Of a stretch of DNA of 64,000 nucleotides, positions 9,415-18,147 are shown one piece after another. Position 1 is the stretch's first letter. The number at the start of each line of letters is the position of its first letter. The DNA comes from Nostoc sp. ATCC 53789 (GTDB lineage Bacteria > Cyanobacteriota > Cyanobacteriia > Cyanobacteriales > Nostocaceae). Location: NCBI RefSeq assembly GCF_009873495.1, contig NZ_CP046703.1:3248501-3312500 (forward strand). The letters run 5' to 3'. Under the pieces are notes generated by a model, which was given only the letters and a program-made list of their open reading frames with translations, searched no databases and was not told the DNA's origin. A program made the translations under genes and the position numbers.

Positions 9415-9806
9415 AAAGCTAGTGCCGAGTGCTGAGTGCTGAGACAAAAAGAAGTAAATCAAAAAAGCTAATTTCTTGATTCTTCACTCAGAACTCGGAA
9501 CTCGGAACTTAAGACTTTGAAGTGTGTCAATATCAAGCACCTTTAGCATCGTAGAGTGGACACTACCTGCTTTACGAAATTTTAATTTTAGATTGGGGAT
9601 AAAAATCTCTGGGTACTTAAATCCTAGAAGCGTATTTGTACTGTCAGGTCAAAAGCTGACTGTGAATCTGCTTTAAAAGCCCAAAATCCATAACAATACC
9701 TAGTGGTAGAGGGAGTAATATTACTCCCTTTTTTCTTTGCAAAACGTCGAGTTTGTGCTAAACACTATACTGGATTTAATCATCCTGAAAAAAAGTGGTG
9801 TGAACA
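9415..9806. other. psaC-glmS intergenic region with inverted repeats
   Basis: Just after psaC, GTGCCGAGTGCTGAGTGCTGAG (about 9422-9443) faces an inverted partner (CTCAGAACTCGGAACTCGGAACT, about 9487-9509), able to form a long imperfect hairpin that could end or stabilise the psaC transcript. A second, terminator-like hairpin lies at 9711-9734. Nothing else was recognised. Confidence 0.55.
9711..9734 (+). terminator. Intrinsic-terminator-like palindrome upstream of glmS
   Basis: GGGAGTAATATTACTCCC is a perfect 18-base palindrome followed at once by TTTTTT. It sits 75 bases before glmS and about 300 bases after psaC, so it either ends a long psaC transcript or works as a leader attenuator for glmS. 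Confidence 0.6.
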
Positions 9807-11687
9807 ATGTGCGGAATTGTTGGATATATAGGCACTCAAGCGGCGACAGACATTTTACTGGCTGGGCTGGAAAAACTAGAGTACAGGGGCTACGATTCTG
9901 CTGGAATCGCCACTGTTTGGGAAGGTGAAGTTAATTGTGTACGGGCAAAGGGCAAACTGCATAACCTACGCTCTAAACTAGAACAAATAGAAACCCCCGC
10001 CCAAATTGGTATTGGTCATACTCGGTGGGCAACTCATGGTAAACCAGAAGAATACAACGCCCATCCCCATTTGGATACGGCAAAGCGAGTGGCGGTGGTG
10101 CAAAATGGCATTATCGAAAATTACCGCGACTTACGCGAAGAACTCAAAGCAAAAGGACACCAGTTTGTTTCTGAAACTGATACTGAAGTAATTCCCCATC
10201 TCATAGCCGAATTTTTAAAGAATATTCCCCCCTCATCTTCCTCATCTCCCTTCTTGGAGGCAATTCGCCAAGCTGTTAACCACTTACATGGGGCATTTGC
10301 GATCGCAGTTATTTCTGCTGACTACCCCGATGAATTGATTGTTGTTCGCCAACAAGCGCCTTTGGTAATTGGTTTTGGGCAAGGGGAATTCTTTTGTGCA
10401 TCTGACACGCCTGCGATCGTTGCCTACACCCGCGCAGTGCTACCTTTAGAAAATGGCGAAATTGCCCGTCTCACTCCTTTAGGCGTTGAGATTTACAATT
10501 TTGCTGGCGACAGGTTGAAAAAACAACCCCGGCTGCTCAACTTCAATCCTGCAATGGTAGAAAAGCAGGGATTCAAACACTTCATGCTCAAAGAAATTCA
10601 TGAGCAACCAGGAGTAGTAAGAGCTAGTTTAGACGCTTACTTTAATCCAGCCGAATCTACCGAATCGCCAATCAATCTTGGCTTACCTGCGGATTTATAC
10701 AACGATTTAGAACAAATTCAGATCCTCGCCTGTGGTACCAGTTGGCACGCAGCATTAATCGGAAAATATTTAATCGAACAATTAGCAGAAATTTCAACTC
10801 AAGTACATTACGCTTCTGAGTATCGCTATGCACCATCACCCGTGACGGCTAACACGTTGATTATCGGTGTTACCCAATCAGGCGAAACTGCCGATACCCT
10901 AGCAGCTTTGACAATGGAAAAAGAACGTCGCCAAGGGAGAGAACCTAAATATCAAGCACGACTACTGGGTATTACTAATCGCCCCGAAAGCAGCCTTGGT
11001 CATCTAGTGCCCCATGTTATCAGTACCTTAGCAGGAATTGAAATTGGGGTCGCGGCGACAAAAACTTTTACCGCCCAACTGATGGCGTTTTATGCATTAG
11101 CATTGGATTTAGCCGCCCGTCGTCAGACTGTTTCAAAAGACACATTAGATAAAATTATTAACGGGTTGCGGCAGATTCCTAAAGAAATTGAGGCAACTTT
11201 GGAAAGTCAGGAACGTTTAACTGAACAGCTAGCCCATGAATTCGCCGAAACCCAAGATTTCATTTTTATAGGAAGAGGAATTAACTTCCCCATTGCTTTA
11301 GAAGGGGCGTTGAAATTAAAAGAAATCAGCTACATTCACGCTGAAGGGTATCCGGCTGGAGAAATGAAACATGGCCCGATCGCACTTTTGGATGCGAAAG
11401 TACCAGTAGTGGCGATCGCAATTCCTGGTAGTGTTTACGAAAAAGTTATTTCTAATGCTCAAGAAGCCAAAGCCAGAGATTCTCGGTTAATTGGCGTGAC
11501 TCCCGTCAACGATGGCGAAGCTGCGGAAATCTTTAACGATCTTCTTCCCGTCTCTCATGTAGAAGAGTTACTTTCTCCAATTCTGACAGTAGTTCCTTTG
11601 CAATTATTGGCTTATCACATTGCCGCCCGTCGCGGTTTGGATGTCGATCAGCCTCGTAACCTTGCTAAAAGCGTCACCGTAGAATAG
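9807..11687 (+). CDS. glmS: Glutamine-fructose-6-phosphate aminotransferase (isomerizing)
   Basis: Makes glucosamine-6-phosphate from fructose-6-phosphate and glutamine, the entry step to peptidoglycan and LPS amino sugars. The 626-residue protein starts MCGIVGYIG, exposing Cys2 as the glutaminase nucleophile after Met removal. The N-terminal amidotransferase domain (about 1-240) includes EYRGYDSAGIA and HTRWATHGKP. Two SIS domains follow, with LACGTSWHAALIGKYL and VTQSGETADTLAAL in the first and GRGINFPIALEGALKLKEISYIHAEGY in the second. The C-terminus LAKSVTVE, which carries the substrate-binding Lys, is intact. No glmS ribozyme was recognised upstream. The ATG at 9807 is forced by the catalytic Cys2. 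Confidence 0.97.
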   Translation: MCGIVGYIGTQAATDILLAGLEKLEYRGYDSAGIATVWEGEVNCVRAKGKLHNLRSKLEQIETPAQIGIGHTRWATHGKPEEYNAHPHLDTAKRVAVVQNGIIENYRDLREELKAKGHQFVSETDTEVIPHLIAEFLKNIPPSSSSSPFLEAIRQAVNHLHGAFAIAVISADYPDELIVVRQQAPLVIGFGQGEFFCASDTPAIVAYTRAVLPLENGEIARLTPLGVEIYNFAGDRLKKQPRLLNFNPAMVEKQGFKHFMLKEIHEQPGVVRASLDAYFNPAESTESPINLGLPADLYNDLEQIQILACGTSWHAALIGKYLIEQLAEISTQVHYASEYRYAPSPVTANTLIIGVTQSGETADTLAALTMEKERRQGREPKYQARLLGITNRPESSLGHLVPHVISTLAGIEIGVAATKTFTAQLMAFYALALDLAARRQTVSKDTLDKIINGLRQIPKEIEATLESQERLTEQLAHEFAETQDFIFIGRGINFPIALEGALKLKEISYIHAEGYPAGEMKHGPIALLDAKVPVVAIAIPGSVYEKVISNAQEAKARDSRLIGVTPVNDGEAAEIFNDLLPVSHVEELLSPILTVVPLQLLAYHIAARRGLDVDQPRNLAKSVTVE

Positions 11688-11714
11688 TATAATTTTATAC
11701 TTAAAATTAAATAC

Positions 11715-11757
11715 AATGGCTTCTGAAGAAATTCTATTGCTTGCAGAAGCCATTTTT
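11715..11757 (+). terminator. Rho-independent terminator of glmS
   Basis: Perfect 11-base arms AATGGCTTCTG (11715-11725) and CAGAAGCCATT (11744-11754) run into a T-run ending at 11757, 28 bases after the glmS stop. Confidence 0.85.
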
Positions 11758-11768
11758 ATGGCAATGAT

Positions 11769-11970
11769 TATAAATCTTTACTTAAACGCTGATACCAATT
11801 CAGCCAGCCAAAAGTGCGCTCAATAACCCAGCGCTTGGGTAAATGGACAAAACCCAATACTCCAAAGGTCTAAGAACAATTGCCACAATCCACCGAAACA
11901 TATCCATCACCCAACGCATAAATTCTTCGCCTCGGTACCCGCCATCCATCCAAATGAAGCCTGTGAAGTC
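11769..11970 (-). pseudogene. Remnant of an IS5-type transposase C-terminus
   Basis: On the minus strand the translation gives GFIWMDGGYRGEEFMRW and then, after a frame change, [19 protein letters not shown] and YQRLSKDL before a TAA at 11769. These are the last-third motifs of IS5-group DDE transposases, including the ERTFGWLNW segment with the catalytic Glu. The N-terminal two thirds are missing and the frame is broken near the middle, so it is dead. No terminal inverted repeats were found. The rest of the glmS-rsmH gap (to 12084) shows nothing else. Confidence 0.75.
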
Positions 11971-12084
11971 GCTCGTACCTGGTATCTTAGTGGTTTAAAA
12001 ACTATTTTTAATTAGGAACCCACAAAGACACAAACAAAAGAATACATAATTAAAGTTCATCTGTGGTTTTTTGCCTTAAGTCTC

Positions 12085-12978
12085 ATGAATCGTCAGCTAG
12101 CTATTGAAGAACCAATATTTTCCCATCTACCAGTGTTACCGCAAGAAGTAATTGCAGGTCTAGCGGTATCTCCCGGAGGTCATTATCTTGATACAACGGT
12201 AGGCGGTGGAGGTCACAGTCGCCTAATATTAGAAGCTGCTGAAGATGTACGGGTAACGGCAGTTGACCAAGATGAAGATGCTTTAGCAGCAGCGAAGAAA
12301 GAATTAGCTGAGTTTGGCGATCGCGTACAATTTATTTACAGCAACTTTGCTGACTATGAGTTTCCCCCCAATACTTTCGATGGTATCTTAGCCGATTTGG
12401 GGGTAAGTTCTTACCATTTAGACCAAGCAGAACGGGGTTTTAGCTTTCGCCAAGCCGCGAATTTGGATATGCGAATGGATCGAGGGCGATCGCTAACTGC
12501 TGCTGATGTGATTAATAATTGGGATGAAGCAGAATTAGCTGATATTTTCTTTAAGTACGGTGAAGAGAGATTATCGCGGCGCATTGCCAGACGTATTGTA
12601 GAACGGCGGCCGTTGCACACGACTACAGAATTGGCTGATGCGATCGCTTCTTCAGTGCCTCCGAAATACCGTTATGGGAGAATTCACCCCGCTACCCGGG
12701 TTTTTCAAGCTCTGCGAATTGTCGTCAACGATGAGTTAAAATCCCTAGAAACCTTTTTGGATAAAGCACCAAATGCCCTTGTCCCTGGCGGCAGAATTGC
12801 GATTATCAGTTTTCACAGTTTGGAAGACCGCCCAGTGAAGCATGGTTTAAGAAATTCACCTTTATTAAAAGTATTGACAAAAAAACCAATTATTGCTCAA
12901 GAAGAGGAAATTAGTAAAAATCCGCGATCGCGATCGGCCAAACTCAGGGTAGCCGAGAGAGTTCTGAATATTGAATAA
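12085..12978 (+). CDS. rsmH: 16S rRNA (cytosine1402-N4)-methyltransferase
   Basis: Methylates N4 of C1402 in the 16S rRNA decoding centre, using SAM. The 297-residue protein has the family N-terminus [13 protein letters not shown], the SAM-binding motif [16 protein letters not shown] (about 35-50), AVDQDEDAL (motif II), and [21 protein letters not shown]. The C-terminal [12 protein letters not shown] and [12 protein letters not shown] are also diagnostic. Length matches other cyanobacterial RsmH proteins. Unlike in many bacteria it is not within a dcw cell-division cluster here: no ftsL or pbp gene follows. ATG at 12085. Confidence 0.96.
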   Translation: MNRQLAIEEPIFSHLPVLPQEVIAGLAVSPGGHYLDTTVGGGGHSRLILEAAEDVRVTAVDQDEDALAAAKKELAEFGDRVQFIYSNFADYEFPPNTFDGILADLGVSSYHLDQAERGFSFRQAANLDMRMDRGRSLTAADVINNWDEAELADIFFKYGEERLSRRIARRIVERRPLHTTTELADAIASSVPPKYRYGRIHPATRVFQALRIVVNDELKSLETFLDKAPNALVPGGRIAIISFHSLEDRPVKHGLRNSPLLKVLTKKPIIAQEEEISKNPRSRSAKLRVAERVLNIE

Positions 12979-13288
12979 GGGGAATGAGCGAATAAAAAGG
13001 TAGGGGAGCAGAGGGTAAAGAGGTAGTTTTCTCATTCTCTCCAATGCCCAATGCCCAATTCCCAATTCCCTAAGAGGTTGTTTGAAAAGTGTTTCACTGT
13101 GACTTTAGGCACTTTTAGATCCCCCTAAATCCCCCTTAAAAAGGGGGACTTTGATTCTGGTTCCCCCCTTTTTTTAAGGGGGTTAGGGGGGATCTAAAAC
13201 TATTTGATACCGACAAAAAGACTTTTCAAACATCCTCTAAAACAACAATCTGCTAATCTAGCGTTGTTGAAGAGTTAAAAAATAATAA
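12979..13288. other. Intergenic region carrying a MITE-like element
   Basis: Starts with degenerate AATGCCCA-type short repeats (about 13042-13070), then holds the palindromic element at 13073-13238. The last 50 bases before exbB contain no clear ribosome-binding site. Confidence 0.6.
13073..13238. mobile_element. MITE-like element with 18-bp terminal inverted repeats
   Basis: Outer inverted repeats AGAGGTTGTTTGAAAAGT (13073-13090) and ACTTTTCAAACATCCTCT (13221-13238) match at 17 of 18 positions. Nested inside (about 13113-13199) is a long palindrome with arms AGATCCCCCTAAATCCCCC and its complement, related to the element at 48851-48970. One isolated end of the same type (AGAGGATGTTTGAAAAGT) occurs at 63853-63870. 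It has no coding capacity. No target-site duplication could be confirmed. Confidence 0.75.
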
Positions 13289-13942
13289 ATGGAAATTAGT
13301 AATCTGTTTACAGCAGGTGGCGTAGTTATGTGGCCTCTGCTGGCATTCTCTTTGTTAGGTGTGGCGCTGATTATCGAGCGGATCATCTTTTGGGTAAGAA
13401 TAAATAATCGGCAAAACAAGGTAGTGCGAGAGGTATTGCAGCTTTATCGCCTTGATAATGTAGTTAGTGCTTTAGATAAGTTGCAGAAAAATGCTGATTT
13501 ACCCATTGCTCGAATTTTTTTAGCAGCTTTAGAGTTAGAAGAGCCGACACCAGAGGAATTTCGTTTGGCATTAGAAAGTGAAGCCCAAGCCGAAATTCCC
13601 TTACTGAAGCGATCGCAAAATATTTTTGAGACAATTATTGGTCTTGCGCCGTTGTTGGGACTTCTAGGAACTGTCTTAGGATTAATTAACTCCTTTGCCT
13701 CTCTAAATATTGGAGATGTGGGAGGTACTAAAACAACAGGTGTAACATCTGGGATTAGTGAAGCTTTAGTATCTACAGCATCAGGATTAGTAGTAGCAAT
13801 CTTTACACTATTATTTGCTAATACTTTCCGGGGACTCTATCAGCGCCAGATAGCTTGGATTCAAGAATATGGTGGACAGTTAGAATTACTCTACCGCCGT
13901 CGCTACGAAAGAGGCGATAAATCATATCTGCCTACCAGATGA
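13289..13942 (+). CDS. exbB: ExbB/TolQ/MotA-family proton channel protein
   Basis: A 217-residue ExbB-type inner-membrane protein that uses proton flow to drive TonB-dependent outer-membrane uptake (or a TolQ-like process). The first transmembrane segment is VVMWPLLAFSLLGVALIIERIIFW (about 12-36). The MotA/TolQ/ExbB core follows: FETIIGLAPLLGLLGTVLGLINSF (about 111-134) and GISEALVSTASGLVVAIFTLLFANTF (about 152-177). No exbD or tonB gene follows, so its partner must be elsewhere. The next gene on this strand is a small unrelated protein 146 bases away. The role in iron or cobalamin uptake is inferred from family only. Confidence 0.88.
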   Translation: MEISNLFTAGGVVMWPLLAFSLLGVALIIERIIFWVRINNRQNKVVREVLQLYRLDNVVSALDKLQKNADLPIARIFLAALELEEPTPEEFRLALESEAQAEIPLLKRSQNIFETIIGLAPLLGLLGTVLGLINSFASLNIGDVGGTKTTGVTSGISEALVSTASGLVVAIFTLLFANTFRGLYQRQIAWIQEYGGQLELLYRRRYERGDKSYLPTR

Positions 13943-14088
13943 AGCGAAACTGGATAATTGTAAATTAGCAATCGGTAATTGGGATTAGTTTACTAGTTGT
14001 TACCGATTTTGCTCTGCAATTTTTGACTCTAATAGTGTTCTAAAATAACAAATAGCTTTTTCCGCTACACTTTTCGAGGAAATATTCC

Positions 14089-14295
14089 ATGACTATTTGG
14101 GTAAATGAGCAAATTGATCCGTCTGGGATGATTCATGCCTGTATTGCCACTTGTAATGAATCTCAAGCTAAAGAGTGTCATGATTCCTTTCAGAATAATT
14201 TGACCGAGAAGCAAAAGGCAGCAGGTTGGGTAGCGCAATTGCGGACAGTTGATTCTTGGGATGAAGTGCCGGTGAATTCTTTAAAACTCAATTAA
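14089..14295 (+). CDS. Small conserved-looking hypothetical protein
   Basis: A 68-residue protein starting MTIWVNEQIDPSGMIHACIATCNESQAKECHDSFQ. It contains three cysteines (in ACIATCNESQAKEC) and a helical second half (EKQKAAGWVAQLRTVDSW). No signal peptide or membrane segment. An AG-rich stretch (CGAGGAAATATTCC) lies just before the ATG at 14089 and could act as a weak ribosome-binding site. I do not recognise the family. The balanced composition and clear start favour a real gene. Confidence 0.5.
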   Translation: MTIWVNEQIDPSGMIHACIATCNESQAKECHDSFQNNLTEKQKAAGWVAQLRTVDSWDEVPVNSLKLN

Positions 14296-14347
14296 TTGGG
14301 TGAGATAGAGTTAATTTTTTGGGGTTTTAATCGAACGGATTTTAAGA

Positions 14348-14378
14348 GCTTAGGCGTAGCCCGCCGGATACATCGCTT
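14348..14378 (-). repeat. Dispersed repeat, diverged copy 2
   Basis: GCTTAGGCGTAGCCCGCCGG followed by ATACATCGCTT resembles the repeat at 2189-2218 with a few changes. The rest of the 14296-14593 gap shows nothing recognisable. Confidence 0.65.
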
Positions 14379-14593
14379 GTCTACACTTATGCTAATGCCT
14401 ACAGCGATCGCAACAAATCCCATGACAACAGGTTAATAAAGGATAAAATTCGGATTAAAATTCTCAAATTATTAGCAAATGCTTCTAAAAAAAGTAACAT
14501 AAGAGAGGAAAATGATGATTTTTCTGAACTTTTAAGAGCTATCATCTATACCGTAGATTAAATTAAAAAATTTGCATAAGCCGAATCAATTTA

Positions 14594-15151
14594 GTGAACT
14601 ATCCCAAAGTTTACACTTCGGAGCAAGCCTGTCCCATTAATTTAGTTGGCGAAACAGGACAAGCGGTTCAAATTTCAATTCATGCTCCCAGTCAATATAT
14701 CTGTGCCAACTGCGAACGGATATTACCGGATTGGAAACGGCAACCGTTTTTACGAGTAGTGATTGTCTTGCAGCAATCGCGTTATCAATTAGTCAAAAAA
14801 ACAGCAGAAGTAGAGTCAGAGAAAGAACGCTTACGAGAAAAGTTTATGAGATTTGGCTGTGATTTAGCATTTAATCTGCGCGATCGCGGCTATTTAACTG
14901 ACCTGATCGACCCTCGTACAGGCTACCCTTTACTATCTCATCCTGGAGCAATTCCCCATGATGACACAGCAGTTGTCAAAGCTTTGCTCAACTATCCAGT
15001 GATTAAAAATCAATGCCGTGTACTAGTGCATCCCGAATGGGGCGCAGCAGTTTATCCTAGCATCTTGATATCAGAAGCTCCCCCAATTTTGATCGAATGG
15101 GTTACAAAAGGTATAGCAGCTATGCATGGGTGGAAAGAAGTTAGTCATTAG
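14594..15151 (+). CDS. MMADHC-like protein (methylmalonic aciduria/homocystinuria type D family)
   Basis: A 185-residue protein resembling the cobalamin-trafficking protein MMADHC (CblD) of animals, a family with cyanobacterial members. Visible features are the N-terminal VYTSEQACPINLVGETGQAVQISIHAPSQYICANCERILPDW, a helical middle (KKTAEVESEKERLREKFMRFG), CDLAFNLRDRGYLTDLIDPRTGYPLLSHPGAIPHDDTAVVKALL, and a C-terminal Cys/His region (NQCRVLVHPEWGAAVYPS). In animals CblD steers B12 toward its two enzymes. It begins with GTG at 14594 (MNYPKVYTS). No cobalamin gene adjoins it, so function is by family only. I recall the family from annotation rather than from any alignment made here. Confidence 0.65.
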   Translation: MNYPKVYTSEQACPINLVGETGQAVQISIHAPSQYICANCERILPDWKRQPFLRVVIVLQQSRYQLVKKTAEVESEKERLREKFMRFGCDLAFNLRDRGYLTDLIDPRTGYPLLSHPGAIPHDDTAVVKALLNYPVIKNQCRVLVHPEWGAAVYPSILISEAPPILIEWVTKGIAAMHGWKEVSH

Positions 15152-15252
15152 TCATTGGTTATTTCTACTTACAGCCGCAATCAGAAGATTTAACAGCCAT
15201 TTGCAGATTTTTGGAATGGATACTGATTGGTAAATAAATCGCCAGTAATAAA

Positions 15253-16131
15253 TCAAGTTATGTGTTTTACAATCTCCAGAAACCTCTGTATCGTTGGGGA
15301 TGTCTCGCTACTACGCCAAATCATTGCAATGGCAACTTTTGGACTGACTGGCTCGATATTTTTATAAACTACCCCAGTTCGTTGCAAATTTTGTAAAGAT
15401 GCCGGCACAATTGCAATACCTATTTCGGCTGCCACTAAGCTAACAATTGTTTGCATCTGAATGGCTTGTTGACTTACAGAGGGACTAAAGCCTGCTTGCT
15501 GACAGAGACTAATAATTAAGTCGTAGAGTCCAGGCGCTAATATTCTCGGAAATAAAATAAAGGGTTCATTAGCAAGCGATCGCAAACACACATAAGATTG
15601 ATTTGCTAGCAAATGTGCTTCAGGTAATGCTACTATCAGCGACTCTTGAAAAATTATTTCCCAGCTAAATGTATTTTCCTCCACAGGTGGACGAACAAAC
15701 CCTACATCTATCCGACCTGTGCGTAACCACTCTAATTGTTGATCTGTAGTCAGTTCATGCAACTCTAGACTCACACCAGGGGCACAATTCCGAAAGGTTC
15801 GCAAAATAGTTGGCAAAATATTATACGCGGCAGAACTGACAAAGCCGATCGCTAATTCTCCGAGTTCACCGCGACTAGTTTGTTGACCAACTTGGATTGC
15901 CTGTTGTAATTGCCTGAAAATTTGTTGGACTTCATTTAGAAAAACCACCCCCGCTTCTGTTAAATACACACTTCGTTTTGTGCGATGAAACAGTTCAAAG
16001 CCCAATTCCTTCTCTAGCTGGCGAATTTGTTGACTTAAGGGAGGTTGGGCAATGTGCAATCTTTCTGCTGCCCGTCCAAAATGCAGTTCTTCTGCCAAGG
16101 TGACAAAGTAGCGCAGGTGTCGTAGTTCCAT
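15253..16131 (-). CDS. LysR-family transcriptional regulator
   Basis: A 292-residue LysR-type regulator. The winged helix-turn-helix covers about residues 1-60 (MELRHLRYFVTLAEELHFGRAAERLHIAQPPLSQQIRQLEKELG), followed by the linker helix and a type-2 periplasmic-binding-like effector domain (about 90-290). It is divergent from the methyltransferase gene at 16292 with 160 bases between the starts, the usual arrangement for a LysR regulator and its target, so autoregulation and control of that gene are likely but not shown. The HFGRAAERLHIAQPPLSQQI type is common in regulators of aromatic or organic-acid metabolism (BenM/CatM/CbbR-like); the ligand cannot be told. Confidence 0.93.
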   Translation of the reverse strand: MELRHLRYFVTLAEELHFGRAAERLHIAQPPLSQQIRQLEKELGFELFHRTKRSVYLTEAGVVFLNEVQQIFRQLQQAIQVGQQTSRGELGELAIGFVSSAAYNILPTILRTFRNCAPGVSLELHELTTDQQLEWLRTGRIDVGFVRPPVEENTFSWEIIFQESLIVALPEAHLLANQSYVCLRSLANEPFILFPRILAPGLYDLIISLCQQAGFSPSVSQQAIQMQTIVSLVAAEIGIAIVPASLQNLQRTGVVYKNIEPVSPKVAIAMIWRSSETSPTIQRFLEIVKHIT

Positions 16132-16291
16132 CTGTTACCTGAACTTATATCTTTTAAATATTAGTTAAAGTCAAAATATATATTGGACATAATTAATAAT
16201 ATTTTTTATTGTGATGATTATGCAGTCATCAACCTACCGAACTTGGTTGACGACTAGCAAACCAATACTCTGCAATGTAATTTCATAGTTT
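16132..16291. promoter_or_regulatory. Divergent promoter region, LysR regulator / methyltransferase
   Basis: A 160-base AT-rich region between two divergent starts (16131 minus, 16292 plus). A LysR operator (T-N11-A type) is expected here by analogy, but no site could be singled out by eye. Confidence 0.4.
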
Positions 16292-17068
16292 ATGAATAAT
16301 CTTCCATTACTCGACAATAATTGGAACACAGACCTGTATGAGGATAAACACGCCTTTGTCTGGCAATATGGCGAGAACTTGCTGAAAGTACTCAATCCCA
16401 AGCCCGGAGAATCCATTTTGGATCTTGGCTGTGGGACTGGGCAACTAACAGAAAAAATTGCTCAAGCTGGGGCTGAAGTGACTGGAATCGATCACGCATC
16501 CTCGATGATTGAGACAGCAAGACAAAATTATCCTCATCTACGCTTTGATGTTGCTGATGCCAGAGATTTTCAAGTATTGAAACCATTGGATGCTATATTT
16601 TCCAACGCTGTTTTACATTGGATTAAAGAAGCAAATGCGGCGATCGCTTCCATACATCAAGCGTTAAAACCTAGGGGGCGTTTTGTTGCAGAATTTGGTG
16701 GTAAGGGAAATGTTCAAGCGATCGTCACAGCTTTGTACAGTGCTTTAGAGGCGATCGCTATCTCTCCACAAGCACTGAATCCTTGGTATTTTCCTAGTAT
16801 TGGTGAGTACGCTACCCTACTAGAACAACAAGGCTTTGATGTTACTTATGCCACCTTGTTTGCTCGTCCTACTCCCCTAACAGAAGGCGAAGCAGGGATG
16901 GCGAACTGGCTTGAAATGTTTGCTGATGCTTTTCTAGCAGGACTGTCTGCTGACCAAAAAATACAAATAATTCGCACGGTGGAAGAGCATCTTTTGCCAA
17001 CACTGTATCAACAAGGTAATTGGACAGCCGACTATCGGAGAATTCGCATCGTTGCCATCAAACTTTAG
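16292..17068 (+). CDS. Class I SAM-dependent methyltransferase (trans-aconitate methyltransferase-like)
   Basis: A 258-residue class I methyltransferase. Motif I is ILDLGCGTGQLTEKIA (about 42-57), the acidic end of strand 2 is in VTGIDHASSMIETAR, and motif post-II is FDVADARDF. The segment LDAIFSNAVLHWIKEANAAIASIHQALKPRGRFVAEFGGKGN closely follows the pattern of trans-aconitate 2-methyltransferase (Tam) and BioC-like enzymes. The substrate is not identifiable from sequence. It faces a divergent LysR regulator, hinting at inducible expression in response to a small organic acid. Confidence 0.85.
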   Translation: MNNLPLLDNNWNTDLYEDKHAFVWQYGENLLKVLNPKPGESILDLGCGTGQLTEKIAQAGAEVTGIDHASSMIETARQNYPHLRFDVADARDFQVLKPLDAIFSNAVLHWIKEANAAIASIHQALKPRGRFVAEFGGKGNVQAIVTALYSALEAIAISPQALNPWYFPSIGEYATLLEQQGFDVTYATLFARPTPLTEGEAGMANWLEMFADAFLAGLSADQKIQIIRTVEEHLLPTLYQQGNWTADYRRIRIVAIKL

Positions 17069-17130
17069 ATTGCTTGATAATCAAAGTATGCAAAGGCTTT
17101 AATATAAGAAGTAATTAAGGAAAAATAAAA

Positions 17131-18147
17131 TCAACTATTTTTCGGTCGCCGCAGTTCCTTGGAATTAATCGGGCCAAGAATTTGGTTAAGGCTACGCAAC
17201 TGTTCTGCTGTACCCATACCAATCAGCCGATCGCCTGACATTAAGACTGTATCGCCAGTGGGACCACCGATAAGAGTCCCATCAACGCGGCGAATTGCCA
17301 GAACTAATGCCCCAGATTGCGATCGCAATCTCGCCTTTTGCAAACTTTGACCGACAAAAGGACAGAAAGCCGGGTCGAGTAAAAATTCTTCCATATACAA
17401 CTGACGGTCTGCACCTGTCAAAATCCCGTCTACAAAGTCCAAAACCTGGGGTCTGAGTGCCGCAGCAGCCATGCGCTTCCCACCAGTAATATAGGGGGAT
17501 ATCACTTCATCTGCACCACCGCGTCGTAACTTCTGCAAAGCTTCTTCTGTACTTGCGCGGGCAATCACCCGAATTCCCGAATTCAGTGTTTTAGCTGATA
17601 AAACTATGTATAAATTTTCGGCATCGGAAGGCAGGGCTGCAACAATACATATTGCCCGTTCAATACCAACTTTCAGAAGTGTGTCATCTAGGGTAGCGTC
17701 ACCTTGATATGCCGTGTAACCTTCAGTCTGCGCCCTTTGTACAGATTCCATGTCAGCATCAATCACTACAAAAGGTGCGTCTTCTGCCCGAAATTCCTTG
17801 GCAATTTGACGACCAGTGCGGCTAAATCCACAAATGATGTAGTGTTCTGTTAGGGATTCCATTAACCGCCTCTGTTGCTGTAGCCGAATTCCTTCTTGAA
17901 AGTAGCCTTGAATGATCGCTTCTGTAAATCTGTTGACAATGTAACCAATATTGACTACACCCAACAAAATCAGGGCAATTGTAAACAATCTTCCTCGGCT
18001 ACCCAGTGGGTGAGTCTCTCCGTATCCCACAGTAGCTAAAGTGATGACTGTCATGTAAGCTGCATCTTCCCATGACCAGCCCTCAACTAATGAGTACCAC
18101 GAAGTGCCAATGAGGAAAACACCGCCAAGAGCGATCGCCCCGGCCAT
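17131..18147 (-). CDS. Potassium channel with TrkA-type RCK domains
   Basis: A 338-residue two-helix ion channel plus cytoplasmic regulatory domains. A transmembrane helix at the N-terminus (AIALGGVFLIGTSWYSLVEG) is followed by the pore loop with K+ selectivity filter TVGYG (in TLATVGYGETHP) and a second helix ALILLGVVNIGYIVNRF. The TrkA-N Rossmann domain starts HYIICGFSRTGRQIAKEF, and a TrkA-C domain occupies about residues 250-325. The called ATG (18147) has GGAG only three bases upstream, so a longer form from a TTG about 12 codons earlier is possible. Probably an MthK/Kch-like K+ channel gated by nucleotide or Ca2+. Confidence 0.9.
   Translation of the reverse strand: MAGAIALGGVFLIGTSWYSLVEGWSWEDAAYMTVITLATVGYGETHPLGSRGRLFTIALILLGVVNIGYIVNRFTEAIIQGYFQEGIRLQQQRRLMESLTEHYIICGFSRTGRQIAKEFRAEDAPFVVIDADMESVQRAQTEGYTAYQGDATLDDTLLKVGIERAICIVAALPSDAENLYIVLSAKTLNSGIRVIARASTEEALQKLRRGGADEVISPYITGGKRMAAAALRPQVLDFVDGILTGADRQLYMEEFLLDPAFCPFVGQSLQKARLRSQSGALVLAIRRVDGTLIGGPTGDTVLMSGDRLIGMGTAEQLRSLNQILGPINSKELRRPKNS

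Noticed and set aside
9707..9806. glmS ribozyme/riboswitch upstream of glmS
   Set aside because: No core ribozyme pattern was recognised; only a short terminator-like palindrome is present.
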